Shown here: positions 51,093-60,663 of the stretch, in pieces
Position numbering within the stretch: the first letter of the stretch is position 1
Layout of the letters: each line of letters opens with the position of its first letter
Assembly (NCBI RefSeq): GCF_013284245.2
Contig: NZ_CP085876.1
Coordinates: 5,900,001-5,964,000 of the forward strand
Source: Brevibacillus sp. DP1.3A
GTDB taxonomy: Bacteria; Bacillota; Bacilli; Brevibacillales; Brevibacillaceae
Direction of reading: 5' to 3'
Length of the DNA stretch: 64,000 bases
Notes under the pieces: generated by a model
The model's input: the letters and a program-made list of their open reading frames with translations, nothing else
What the model was told of the DNA's origin: nothing
Database searches by the model: none
Translations under genes and position numbers: made by a program

Positions 51093-52640
51093 TTAGAGTT
51101 TTTCGGAAACCATTTTTGCTTGAGTGAAGAGCAAGAGGTAGTCTGGTCCACCCGCTTTGGAGTCTGTACCGGACATGTTGAAGCCTCCAAATGGATGTAC
51201 ACCTACCAAAGCGCCTGTGCACTTGCGGTTGAAGTACAGGTTACCAGCATGGAACTCTTCGCGTGCACGCTCCAGGTTTTCACGGTTGCGGCTGATGACA
51301 GCGCCAGTCAAGCCGTATTCAGTGTTGTTCGCGATTTCCAGTGCATGATCGAAATCATTGGCTTTCGCGAACGCTACCACTGGGCCGAAGATTTCTTCTT
51401 GCATGATGCGAGCTTGTGGATCTACATCTGCAAATACAGTTGGCATGATGAAGTAGCCGGATTCTGGACCTTTTTCGCCACCTGCAACCAGTTTACCTTC
51501 TGTTTTACCAATCTCGATATACTCGAGGATTTTGTTGTAAGCTTTCTCGTCAACCACAGGACCTGTGTAGAATTCGTTGGTTCTGATGTCGCCTACTGTC
51601 AGTTGTTTGGTCAGCTCTACTACGCGGCCCAGTACTTGATCGTACACGTCTTGGTGAACGATAGCGCGGGAGCAAGCGGAACATTTTTGACCGGAGAAGC
51701 CGAATGCAGAAGCCACGATGGACTGTGCAGCCAACTCGGTGTCGCAGTCGTTGTCAACCACGATGGAGTCTTTACCGCCCATTTCAGCCACCAGACGCTT
51801 CATCCATTTTTGACCTGGACGATGTTTCGCAGCCAGTTCGTTGATACGCAGACCTACGTCACGGGAACCTGTGAAGCTGATGAAACGAGTCAGGTTGTGC
51901 TCTACGAGGTAATCGCCGATTTCGCTACCAGAACCTGGTACGAAGTTCACAACACCAGCTGGTACGCCAGCGTCTTCGAGGATTTCCATGAATTTCGCAG
52001 CGATAACTGGAGTGGTAGAAGCAGGCTTCAATACAACAGTGTTACCCGCTACGAGAGCAGCTGTCGTCATACCAGCCATGATCGCCAGAGGGAAGTTCCA
52101 AGGCGGGATAACGATACCTACGCCGAGTGGAACATAGTACAATTCGTTGTCCTCATCCGGGATACGAGGCAGGTCATGGCGCTGGGACAGCTTATCCATT
52201 TGACGGCCATAGTATTCCATGAAGTCGATTGCTTCTGCTGTGTCAGCATCAGCTTCTGGCCAGCTTTTTCCTGCTTCTTTTACGAGCCAAGCAGAGAACT
52301 CATGCTTGCGGCGACGCAGGATTGCGGCTGCTTTATACAGATAGCGGGAACGTGATTGTGCAGGCACTTTTTTCCATGTTTCAAAAGTGCTAGCAGCTGT
52401 TTGGATCGCTTTTTCAGCCAGTGCTTGGTCAGCCTGGGAAACAACGCCCACTACTTGTTCTTTATTAGAAGGGTTGAAGGAGCTGGATTTCTTTTCAGTT
52501 GTGATGCGTTCTCCGCCGATGATAAGTGCATACTCACGGCCAAGCTCACTTTCTACCTTAGCGAGCGCTTCTTCAAATGCCTTTTTATTTTCTGGCAGAC
52601 TAAAATTGGTAAACGCCTCGTTTTTGAATTCCACTTGCAT
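51093..52640 (-). CDS. rocA: L-glutamate gamma-semialdehyde (1-pyrroline-5-carboxylate) dehydrogenase
   Basis: 515 aa, the size of Bacillus RocA. Oxidises glutamate semialdehyde to glutamate with NAD+ in arginine, ornithine and proline catabolism. Catalytic Cys in SGQKCSACSRA, Glu in AEMGGKD, NAD-binding ISFTGSRDVG, and PPWNFPLAI. Start ATG 52640, with AAGGAGG 8 nt upstream. A candidate sigma-54 promoter lies upstream, as for the roc operons of B. subtilis. Confidence 0.94.
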   Translation of the reverse strand: MQVEFKNEAFTNFSLPENKKAFEEALAKVESELGREYALIIGGERITTEKKSSSFNPSNKEQVVGVVSQADQALAEKAIQTAASTFETWKKVPAQSRSRYLYKAAAILRRRKHEFSAWLVKEAGKSWPEADADTAEAIDFMEYYGRQMDKLSQRHDLPRIPDEDNELYYVPLGVGIVIPPWNFPLAIMAGMTTAALVAGNTVVLKPASTTPVIAAKFMEILEDAGVPAGVVNFVPGSGSEIGDYLVEHNLTRFISFTGSRDVGLRINELAAKHRPGQKWMKRLVAEMGGKDSIVVDNDCDTELAAQSIVASAFGFSGQKCSACSRAIVHQDVYDQVLGRVVELTKQLTVGDIRTNEFYTGPVVDEKAYNKILEYIEIGKTEGKLVAGGEKGPESGYFIMPTVFADVDPQARIMQEEIFGPVVAFAKANDFDHALEIANNTEYGLTGAVISRNRENLERAREEFHAGNLYFNRKCTGALVGVHPFGGFNMSGTDSKAGGPDYLLLFTQAKMVSEKL

Positions 52641-52694
52641 CTGTGACGCCTCCTTATCGATATCTTCCATGTTTCGGATCACTCATAAAACATA

Positions 52695-52710
52695 TGCAAG
52701 GATCATACCA
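52695..52710 (-). promoter_or_regulatory. Candidate sigma-54 (-24/-12) promoter of rocA
   Basis: On the minus strand TGGTATGATCCTTGCA has GG and GC ten bases apart, as in TGGCAC-N5-TTGCA. The predicted start is about 45 nt before the rocA ATG. No RocR activator gene lies in the window. Confidence 0.6.
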
Positions 52711-52853
52711 ACCAAACAATTAAAGCTCGACTCTATTAGTGTTTGCATTTTTGCCGAAAAATCACCGCCAAGATTCAAGAAGTATTTCGAACACTTTTGT
52801 ACACACACCGTTCATCACTTTACACTTTTGTTCAACCAACTACCTTTTGTGTA

Positions 52854-52901
52854 CAAAAAAACACCCAAATTACTCACCTTCTCAGGCAATCATTCGGGTG
52901 C
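52854..52901 (-). terminator. camS terminator
   Basis: GCACCCGAAT pairs with ATTTGGGTGT, followed by seven T on the minus strand. It overlaps the end of camS. Confidence 0.75.
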
Positions 52902-52914
52902 TTGTTGCTTTTGC

Positions 52915-53982
52915 TTATTGTCTGTAAATATGCATATACGGCTCACCAGTTGTCGGTCGAATGTAGAGCGACAATGGCTTGTTCATCGACTGCACGTACA
53001 TGTTGACATGGACGTTCTTATCGAAAAGTTGGTTGATACTGCCCGCTGCAAATTGAGTAAACTGCAATACCTCTGTCCTGGAGTCATACTCTGCCGTAGC
53101 TGTAATTGTCATTTCCGTCAACCTGCCATCCATGAAGCGCCCCAGACCAGTCATCCCGATGTACTCACCGAAATAACCCTTAGACTGGCGCATGAGCTTA
53201 TCGTATTGCAAGGACACCTCTGGGTACTTCTTCTCAGCCTCAGGGCTTGGGAATAGTAAAAATTCCTCTTCGATCGGCAGCCACTTGGATATTGTTGCTT
53301 CATTCGCCCCTACAGTTCCTGACATGATAAAGTGACCTGGCACCAGAGAAGAATTCGCTTCCGGTACTTGATACATCAAAATCAATATCGGAACCTGCGG
53401 GCTGTTGGCACGTACAGACTGCACAATACGAGCTGCGACCTGCTGGCCTTTTGCTTGCAGTTCTTGAGTCGTGTAGACCTTGTCCTGACCGGTTGCATCC
53501 TGGTAGTTCGGCGAAAGCGACAAGCCCAACACCATGCCAGCCAAGCTCTTATCCTTTTTGTTCAGGTAATCATGCTCCAACACGTGCACGAGAATTCCGC
53601 TTTTCTTTTTCCCGTTGGCCCCAGCCGTCTTTTCTTGTGCGATCCACTGGGTGACTTGCTCTTTTTTCACCACTTGACCTTCTTGGAAATAATAATCGGA
53701 CGTCGGGAATGTCTCCCGAGCAAACTCCATCAGGCCTAACTCAAGATGGCTAAAATCGATACGATATTTCGTATCCCCAAGCATACCGCGCGTCTGGTTC
53801 GGCTGATATGGCGTAATACTGCCGTAGTAATCCTCGGATACTTCCACTACCTCCGACAAGGACGGTGTAGTAGGCTCAGGAGCTTTGTCCTTGCCCCCAG
53901 GTATCAACGAGCAGCCAGTCAATGCCATCACAAGAAGTATAGCTGTGAAGAACCCGCATCCTGTCAAAAACTTCACTTTCAT
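52915..53982 (-). CDS. camS: CamS-family lipoprotein
   Basis: 355 aa. Lipobox LTGCS at residue 24 marks it as a membrane-anchored lipoprotein. The CamS domain fills the rest: YYGSITPYQPNQTRGMLG, GILVHVLEHDYLN and LILMYQVPEANSSLVPG. In Enterococcus and Staphylococcus the CamS signal peptide yields a sex pheromone; the domain's own role is unclear. Lies downstream of ligA as in Bacillus (yerH). Confidence 0.9.
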   Translation of the reverse strand: MKVKFLTGCGFFTAILLVMALTGCSLIPGGKDKAPEPTTPSLSEVVEVSEDYYGSITPYQPNQTRGMLGDTKYRIDFSHLELGLMEFARETFPTSDYYFQEGQVVKKEQVTQWIAQEKTAGANGKKKSGILVHVLEHDYLNKKDKSLAGMVLGLSLSPNYQDATGQDKVYTTQELQAKGQQVAARIVQSVRANSPQVPILILMYQVPEANSSLVPGHFIMSGTVGANEATISKWLPIEEEFLLFPSPEAEKKYPEVSLQYDKLMRQSKGYFGEYIGMTGLGRFMDGRLTEMTITATAEYDSRTEVLQFTQFAAGSINQLFDKNVHVNMYVQSMNKPLSLYIRPTTGEPYMHIYRQ

Positions 53983-54023
53983 AGATTACTCCTTTTCGTA
54001 TCCAAAAGTGGGCGATGTACAAA

Positions 54024-54923
54024 TCATTCGTTCCACTTGATCCATCGATTGTCCTCGAGCTTGTAGATCAATGCCGATTCGCCAATTCCCACCCATTTTG
54101 TATCCTCGCCACCTGAAGCAATGACAATCAGCTTTTCCGGTGAGCGAGCATCAAGCAAACGCCATTCGCCCTTGGTTTTCTCATAGATACCTTTTTCGGT
54201 TGCGACAGCGAGAGTGCCAGTTCGTCTGTTAATGGCGAGCGAATAGATCTGCTGTGCTCCGGGAATCTCCTCTGTCTTCCACTGCCCCTCTTCATTATAG
54301 AGCAAGCTGAATTGGGCCGCTACATAGAGTCGGTCTTGTTCGGGATCAAAGTCCATGGCAAATACTTCCTGATCCATCGGCTGCCACAGGCTCCAAGATT
54401 GGGCCTCGTCCGTCGATTGATAAATGCCTTCACCCGAGACAAAGGCAAACAGACGTACTTCGTCTCCTTGGCGACTCCCCACAAAGCTGCTGATATTCGC
54501 AGGCTCTGGCAACCCCTTGTTGACAGAAGTCCACTTTTTACCGCCATCTGTCGAATGAAGAACCCCATCAATCCCGCCGACAAATATTTGCTTCGGATCA
54601 TCTGGGTCCACAAACCAACCTTCGATCGTATACTGCTCTAAATCTGTCGAGAGAGATCCCCACGATCCACCCCCAACCGAGCTATACAGCCCCGAATTGG
54701 TACCCACCCATATTTGCTTAGCATCATCGGTCATCATCAGATTGTGAATGGTTGCTCCCTGCTCCAATACGTCCTGATAGGTCAAGTTCCCTTGTAGAGC
54801 AGCAGCTGTAACTGGTTGAGGATTCGTATTGGTTTGTTCACTGCCAGTACTGCTGCTACTTCCACAGCCAACCAATTGCAGCATGGCTATTACACCGATT
54901 CCCCATTTCAGGAAGCTATTCAT
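54024..54923 (-). CDS. Lipoprotein with beta-propeller (BNR/sialidase-like) repeats
   Basis: 299 aa from ATG 54923. Lipobox LVGCG. The mature part has repeated propeller blades, each with an Asp-box-like GxW or SxDGGxxW: YSSVGGGSWGSL, LHSTDGGKKWTSV, YQSTDEAQSWSLW and YEKTKGEWRLL. Similar folds bind ligands or support photosystem assembly (YCF48) or surface functions. It lies between ligA and camS on the same strand and may share their transcript. Function unknown. Confidence 0.75.
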   Translation of the reverse strand: MNSFLKWGIGVIAMLQLVGCGSSSSTGSEQTNTNPQPVTAAALQGNLTYQDVLEQGATIHNLMMTDDAKQIWVGTNSGLYSSVGGGSWGSLSTDLEQYTIEGWFVDPDDPKQIFVGGIDGVLHSTDGGKKWTSVNKGLPEPANISSFVGSRQGDEVRLFAFVSGEGIYQSTDEAQSWSLWQPMDQEVFAMDFDPEQDRLYVAAQFSLLYNEEGQWKTEEIPGAQQIYSLAINRRTGTLAVATEKGIYEKTKGEWRLLDARSPEKLIVIASGGEDTKWVGIGESALIYKLEDNRWIKWNE

Positions 54924-54970
54924 GCTCTTCACGTCCCTTCCCTTACTCATCCGTTGTCGCCACCGTTTTC

Positions 54971-56986
54971 TTAGGCGTTGCTCTCCAATACTTGCAGGAA
55001 GCCTGCTTCGTCCATAACAGCCACGCCTAGTTTTTCTGCCTTTTCCAGCTTGGAGCCGGCTTTTTCGCCTGCAATCACCAGGTCTGTCTTCTTGCTGACG
55101 CTGCCTGTTACCTTCCCACCCAAGCGCGCAATCGCTTCTTCTGCTTCCTGCCGTGACATTTGCGTCAAGGTGCCAGTCAAAACGATTGTTTTTCCTGAGA
55201 ATGGGAGGTCTGCGCCACTTTCAATGCGGATTCCTTTGTACTCCATATTCACTCCGGCCGCTCGCAGTCTCTCAATAACTGCCTGAGCCTGCGGCTGTGC
55301 GAAGTAGTTCACGAGACTCGCAGCCATTTTCGGCCCGATCTCATCAATTTGCGTAATCTCTTCTTCGGATGCCTGCATAATGGCATCGATATTGCCAAAA
55401 TGCTCCGCGAGAACACGTGCCGCCTTGGCTCCGACCAAGCGTATACCAAGACCGAACAATACGCGCTCCAGCGAGTTCTCCTTGCTCGCTTCAATAGCCG
55501 CAAGCAAATTATCTACGGATTTTTCACCCATGCGCTCCATGCCCAGTAGAGCATCTCGCTGTTGGTGCAAATAATACAAGTCAGCGACACTGTGGATAAT
55601 ACCGTCGCGATACAGCTGGGCCACGACCTTTTCTCCCAAGCCGTCAATGTTCATGGCTGTGCGGGACACGAAATGAATCATGCCTTCACGGATTAGTGCC
55701 GGACACATTGGATTGATGCAGCGCAGAGCCACTTCTTCCTCCAAGCGTACCAGCTCACTCCCACATTCGGGGCAATGCGTTGGCATAGCAAATGGTACTT
55801 CATTTCCAGTACGACGCTCAGGCAAGACTGCGATAATCTCCGGGATAATGTCCCCTGCTTTTTTGACGACAACATGATCGCCGATAAGGAGACCTTTTTC
55901 CCGAATAATATCTTCGTTGTGCAAGGAAGCACGCTTCACGGTCGTACCTGCCAAACTGACTGGCTTCAATAAAGCAGTCGGGGTAACATTCCCTGTACGC
56001 CCCACAGATACTTCAATACCTTCAAGAATCGTAACCGCTTCTTCGGCAGGGAACTTGTATGCGATAGCCCAACGCGGACTTTTCGCAGTAAATCCGAGCT
56101 CCTCCTGCTGAGCGTAGCTGTCGACCTTGATCACCATGCCATCGATTTCATAAGGCAAATGAGGACGCTTTTCTGTCCAGCCCGCAATAAAAGCGAGCAG
56201 TTCATCGACGTCGTCAAATACACGTCGCTCCTGATTCACCATGAAGCCGAGCGTCTCCAGCAAATCAAGCCCTTCACTGTGGGATTCTACTATCTCCCCT
56301 TGCAAATCGCCAATGCCATAAATAAACGTATCCAGTTGACGGGATGCGGCAATCTTCGGATCGAGCTGTCGCAGCGAGCCCGCTGCGGAATTGCGCGGAT
56401 TGGCAAATAACGCTTCTCCACGCTCCTCACGCTCTTTGTTCAGCTTTTCAAATGCTCCCTTGGACATGTAAGCCTCACCGCGAACCTCAAGGGTTACCGG
56501 CTTCGTCAGCCGCAAAGGAATGGAACGAATCGTTTTCAGGTTTTGTGTGATGTCTTCGCCTGTTGTTCCGTCTCCACGTGTAGCCCCGCGGACGAACAAC
56601 CCATTTTCATAATGAAGCGACACAGCCAGACCATCAATTTTCAGTTCAGCTACATATCGGACAGCCTGACTGCCAACGGCCTGACGCACCCGGCGGTCAA
56701 AATCCCTGATGTCCTCCTCATTAAAGGCGTTGCCGAGACTGAGCATCGGTGTCTTATGAACGACCTTTTCGAAGAAGGGCAGCGGTTCTCCCCCTACACG
56801 CAAGGAAGGAGAGTCCGGTGACTGCAAATCAGGGAAGCTCGTTTCAAGCTCCTTTAGCTCCCGCATCAATTGATCGTATTCCTGGTCAGAAATCTCAGGT
56901 CGATCCTCTTCATGGTAAAGACGATTATGCCGCTCAATTCGTTTCGCTAATTCTTTAATTTTTGTTTCCGCCGTCAATCGATCCAT
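54971..56986 (-). CDS. ligA: NAD-dependent DNA ligase
   Basis: 671 aa from ATG 56986. Joins nicks in DNA replication and repair. Adenylation lysine in AELKIDGLAVSLHYENG, OB fold, four-Cys zinc finger (CPECGSELVR ... CINPMCPA), helix-hairpin-helix repeats (FGNIDAIMQASEEEITQI) and a C-terminal BRCT domain (FSGKTIVLTGTLTQMSR). Between pcrA and camS as in Bacillus. Confidence 0.96.
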   Translation of the reverse strand: MDRLTAETKIKELAKRIERHNRLYHEEDRPEISDQEYDQLMRELKELETSFPDLQSPDSPSLRVGGEPLPFFEKVVHKTPMLSLGNAFNEEDIRDFDRRVRQAVGSQAVRYVAELKIDGLAVSLHYENGLFVRGATRGDGTTGEDITQNLKTIRSIPLRLTKPVTLEVRGEAYMSKGAFEKLNKEREERGEALFANPRNSAAGSLRQLDPKIAASRQLDTFIYGIGDLQGEIVESHSEGLDLLETLGFMVNQERRVFDDVDELLAFIAGWTEKRPHLPYEIDGMVIKVDSYAQQEELGFTAKSPRWAIAYKFPAEEAVTILEGIEVSVGRTGNVTPTALLKPVSLAGTTVKRASLHNEDIIREKGLLIGDHVVVKKAGDIIPEIIAVLPERRTGNEVPFAMPTHCPECGSELVRLEEEVALRCINPMCPALIREGMIHFVSRTAMNIDGLGEKVVAQLYRDGIIHSVADLYYLHQQRDALLGMERMGEKSVDNLLAAIEASKENSLERVLFGLGIRLVGAKAARVLAEHFGNIDAIMQASEEEITQIDEIGPKMAASLVNYFAQPQAQAVIERLRAAGVNMEYKGIRIESGADLPFSGKTIVLTGTLTQMSRQEAEEAIARLGGKVTGSVSKKTDLVIAGEKAGSKLEKAEKLGVAVMDEAGFLQVLESNA

Positions 56987-57013
56987 TTCGTTCATCCTTT
57001 CATACTCATACCT

Positions 57014-57177
57014 GTTCAAAAAGTTGGCTTTTCAGCACCGAGATAATGGCGAGAACCTCACGAAGGAGGAGCGGAGTGTAGGTACCTACATGAGCACCGG
57101 ACTTCGAAGGTGAACGCCATTATCGATGCGAATAAGCTTCCCGGATTGCTTCGTGATCAAAAGACGACTTTTTGAAC
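57014..57177. repeat. Long palindromic intergenic element between ligA and pcrA
   Basis: 164 bp built as one nested inverted repeat: outer arms GTTCAAAAAGT/ACTTTTTGAAC, inner ATAATGGCG/CGCCATTAT, and a perfect central GTAGGTACCTAC. No gene. It looks like a dispersed repeat or small non-autonomous element. Confidence 0.75.
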
Positions 57178-57214
57178 TACCTTTTTGCGATTGGCCTGTA
57201 TTTGCATTTGCACA

Positions 57215-59560
57215 TTATCCTTTTTGAATAGGGGCAAACTTCGCTAATAGCTTTTTAATGCCAGTCGGGCTTGGGAAAGCAATGTCGAGCTCCATGTCGT
57301 CGCCCGTTCCTTTTACTTTCACGACCGTACCGTTGCCCCATTTGCCATGTGCCACTCTGTCGCCAACCTTCCAATCAACGCCTGCTCCTTGACCGTGTCC
57401 AGGCAGTTTTTCACCCGCCGGACGAGTAAACGTAGCTGGCGTGCTGCTTGGGGTTCGCTGACCCATGCCAAATTTCGGAGCAGAACCTGCTTGTGAAGAG
57501 GACGCTCCAAATGGTCTCGCTCCCGTGTCACGTCCGAATGCACTGCCATCACGCTGTCCAAATGCACTGCTACGTCCACCGCCAAAGCTTCGGTCCGCTG
57601 TCGCTGGATTTCCTTCCAACAGCTCAGCTGGAATTTCTTGCAGGAAGCGAGACGGCGCATTCACATTGGTCCGTCCAAACAACGTCCGCATACGGGCACA
57701 TGTCATGTACAGACGTTCCTCCGCCCGTGTAATTCCTACATAAGCCAGTCGGCGCTCTTCCTCCATCTCGGCATCGTCAAACAAAGAGCGGCTATGCGGG
57801 AAGACACCCTCCTCGCAACCAACCAGGAACACGACTGGGAACTCCAGCCCTTTGGCGCTGTGCAAGGTCATTAATACAACCTGCCCCTCCGCCGATACTT
57901 CCTCCTGGGCACCATCATCTCCCAAGGAATCAATGTCTGCCACCAACGCGAGGTCAGTCAGGAAGGCTAGCAAGCTCTTGTCTTCATTTTTGCGCTCGAA
58001 CTCCTGGGTTACAGACAGGAACTCCTCGATATTCTCCATACGAGCCTGTGCTTCCAGCGTTTTCTCTTCTTTTAAAGAATCGCGGTATCCAGAGCGCTTC
58101 AGCACTTCTTCCACCAGCTCAGTCACACTCAAGTAATCGGTCATTTGCATCAAATTCGAGATGAGATCATTAAAGGACAGGATCGCATTCGTCGTACGTG
58201 AAGGCAGCCCCATGTAAGCCGTCTCCTGAATCGCTTGGAAAAGGGACTGGCCATTTGCGTTCGCATACGCTTGCAGCTTATCTACCGTCGTATCCCCGAT
58301 ATTTCGCTTCGGTACGTTGATGATGCGCTGCAAGCTGATATCGTCATCCGGATTGGAGATGAGACGCAAATAAGCCAAGATGTCCTTGATCTCTTTGCGA
58401 TCGTAGAACTTGGTTCCGCCGACGATGGTGTACGGCATGTTCGATTTGATGAAAACTTCCTCGACCACACGAGACTGTGCATTCGTCCGATAAAGGATCG
58501 CGAATTTGTCGTAGCTCTTGTACTGTGCCATCTGCTTGCGGATCGTATCGACGATAAAATACGCCTCGTCGTGCTCGGAATCACCCTGGAAGCACATGAT
58601 CTTGTCGCCGCCTGGATTCTCTGTCCAGAGCTTCTTTTCCTTGCGCAGCTTGTTGTTGGCAATAACCTGGTTCGCTGCCTGCAAAATCGTTTTAGTGGAG
58701 CGATAGTTTTGCTCGAGCTTGATGAGCTTGGCTTCGGGATAGTCTTTTTCAAAGTTTAAAATGATCGAGATATCGGCACCGCGCCATTTATAAATACTTT
58801 GGTCAGCATCCCCCACGCAGCATACATTTCGAGACTTGTCTGCCAGCATGGAAATCAAAAGGTATTGCGCCCGGTTTGTATCCTGATACTCGTCAACGTG
58901 TATGTAACGGAATTTCTTTTGATAAAACTCCAATACTTCCGGCACTTCTTTAAACAGTCGAACTGTCGTCATGATCAGATCGTCGAAGTCCAGCGACTGG
59001 TTATTTCTCAGCTTTTTCTGATAAGCCGTGTAAACCTTTGCTGCCACTTGTGCAAATGGATCGCCCGCAAGACGCGTATAGGTTTCTGGATCGGTCAGCT
59101 CGTTTTTCGCTCCACTGATCGCTGCCAAGATCGAACGCGGCTCATACTGCTTCGGATCGATGTTCAATTCTTTTAAACATTGCTTGACGACAGACAACTG
59201 GTCACCAGCATCCAAAATGGAAAAGCTGCGATTGATGCCGAGTCGGTCGATATCCCTGCGCAAAATCCGCACACACAAGGAGTGAAACGTCGACAGCCAT
59301 GCATCCTGCGCTGCCGCTCCGCCAATAATGGCAGCCACACGGTTTTGCATCTCCCGTGCTGCTTTGTTGGTGAAGGTGATCGCCAAAATGCTCCAAGGCG
59401 CTACCTGTTTGGCACTGATCAGGTATGCGATTCGCTGAGTCAGTACTTTGGTCTTGCCGCTACCCGCACCGGCCAAAATCAAGACGGGGCCTTCTGTTGT
59501 AAGGACTGCTTCCCGCTGCTCCGGGTTCAGGCCTGCTGTGATACGATCTGCAAAAGACAT
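57215..59560 (-). CDS. pcrA: ATP-dependent DNA helicase PcrA
   Basis: 781 aa SF1A helicase. Walker A AGAGSGKT, motif Ia ITFTNKAAREM, motif II DEYQD, VGDADQSIYKWRGAD, LEQNYRST, and VALMTLHSAKGLEFP and YVGITRAEERLY. A Gly/Ser-rich linker leads to a C-terminal Tudor-like domain (WKVGDRVAHGKWGNGTVV). Role in repair, recombination and plasmid replication. Upstream of ligA. Confidence 0.97.
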   Translation of the reverse strand: MSFADRITAGLNPEQREAVLTTEGPVLILAGAGSGKTKVLTQRIAYLISAKQVAPWSILAITFTNKAAREMQNRVAAIIGGAAAQDAWLSTFHSLCVRILRRDIDRLGINRSFSILDAGDQLSVVKQCLKELNIDPKQYEPRSILAAISGAKNELTDPETYTRLAGDPFAQVAAKVYTAYQKKLRNNQSLDFDDLIMTTVRLFKEVPEVLEFYQKKFRYIHVDEYQDTNRAQYLLISMLADKSRNVCCVGDADQSIYKWRGADISIILNFEKDYPEAKLIKLEQNYRSTKTILQAANQVIANNKLRKEKKLWTENPGGDKIMCFQGDSEHDEAYFIVDTIRKQMAQYKSYDKFAILYRTNAQSRVVEEVFIKSNMPYTIVGGTKFYDRKEIKDILAYLRLISNPDDDISLQRIINVPKRNIGDTTVDKLQAYANANGQSLFQAIQETAYMGLPSRTTNAILSFNDLISNLMQMTDYLSVTELVEEVLKRSGYRDSLKEEKTLEAQARMENIEEFLSVTQEFERKNEDKSLLAFLTDLALVADIDSLGDDGAQEEVSAEGQVVLMTLHSAKGLEFPVVFLVGCEEGVFPHSRSLFDDAEMEEERRLAYVGITRAEERLYMTCARMRTLFGRTNVNAPSRFLQEIPAELLEGNPATADRSFGGGRSSAFGQRDGSAFGRDTGARPFGASSSQAGSAPKFGMGQRTPSSTPATFTRPAGEKLPGHGQGAGVDWKVGDRVAHGKWGNGTVVKVKGTGDDMELDIAFPSPTGIKKLLAKFAPIQKG

Positions 59561-59661
59561 ATGTATAAATCCACCTTTCCACGTTCCCTAGACGAAAGCA
59601 TATGTTCCTATTTTCGCACAGATCGCAATGGAGTTCCAGTTCGTATCCCGAACAGGAAACA

Positions 59662-60462
59662 TCATCCTTTCGGCAGCAATGGCTCGTACATCAAATATGC
59701 CTGATTCTGCGTCAGCCATTCTTGATCCATCCATTCTCCTGCCAGCGTGTAAACATCACGATACAATTCATTTTTCCGTTCATACCCTCCCCAAATCGAA
59801 GGATAAATCTCATGTTCTTTCTCGATAATGACATACGTCCGTGTCGGTGGCATGTCTGAACGCCACTCGCCTACCAAATGTGTATCGGTCAGATTAACAT
59901 GCAGTTGAAAGGGCTGATGCGTGTTGTTGGCGATTTGCAAATCCAGATAGTTATAGAAACAAGTCGCTCCACTTCCGAACGGCTGTGTCCGATTCGAATC
60001 GGGAAAAACATCGTAGCTATGACGATGTCGTTCCGTCACTGTCAATGGTGTATGCAGGGTCATCCAGTACAGCAGATTGGAGAGCTGACAAAGCCCTCCG
60101 CCAACTCCGGCTGTGACGCGTCCCTGTGAGAGCAGCATGCCCTCTACATAGCCTTTGCTACGGGTCGGCTTGCCAATCTGCTTCCAGTACGAAAAGGTTT
60201 CTCCAGGATGAATAAGCAACCCGTTCAGTCGTGCAATCGCCAGACGCAAATTGATCACTTTGTTGTGCTGCATCCACATTTCCACGTTCTGCAATGGGCG
60301 TAACAAAATCGTTTGATGAGAATAATGAACATAACGCAACCATTCGCTTCTTTTCTCCTGAGCAAACCTCGTTTGACCAAATGTCCATTGTACATACCTT
60401 TTCCAACGAAAATAGGCCATGCCTGCAGCAAGACGCCACTTTCCCCGTGCGATCGGTTTCAT
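59662..60462 (-). CDS. VanW-family protein
   Basis: 266 aa, no clear signal peptide. The VanW domain is plain: NVEMWMQHNKVINLRLAI, LIHPGETFSYWKQIGKPTRSKGY, VTAGVGGGLCQLSNLLYWM and HRHSYDVFPDSNRTQPFGSG. First seen in vancomycin-resistance clusters, its activity is unclear; a wall-related role is assumed. Here it stands alone with no van genes. Confidence 0.88.
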   Translation of the reverse strand: MKPIARGKWRLAAGMAYFRWKRYVQWTFGQTRFAQEKRSEWLRYVHYSHQTILLRPLQNVEMWMQHNKVINLRLAIARLNGLLIHPGETFSYWKQIGKPTRSKGYVEGMLLSQGRVTAGVGGGLCQLSNLLYWMTLHTPLTVTERHRHSYDVFPDSNRTQPFGSGATCFYNYLDLQIANNTHQPFQLHVNLTDTHLVGEWRSDMPPTRTYVIIEKEHEIYPSIWGGYERKNELYRDVYTLAGEWMDQEWLTQNQAYLMYEPLLPKG

Positions 60463-60663
60463 TGTGCACCCCGACTTCCTGATTATTACAATAGACGTAG
60501 GGATTTAGGATGAAGTTGCGGTCGAATATGGGAGATCCCCTCACTTCTTACACTTTTGTAAGCGAGACGTAAGCAAATGCCATTTCTCCTCCATCTCCGG
60601 ATGAGCTAGGATAGGAAAAGTGCGCGATCGGACGACGAACAACGAGAGAAGGAAGTGATGGGA

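Noticed and set aside
51084..52355. 423-codon plus-strand frame opposite rocA
   Set aside because: Antisense shadow with Cys/His/Phe-rich composition; rocA on the other strand has all catalytic motifs and a ribosome site.
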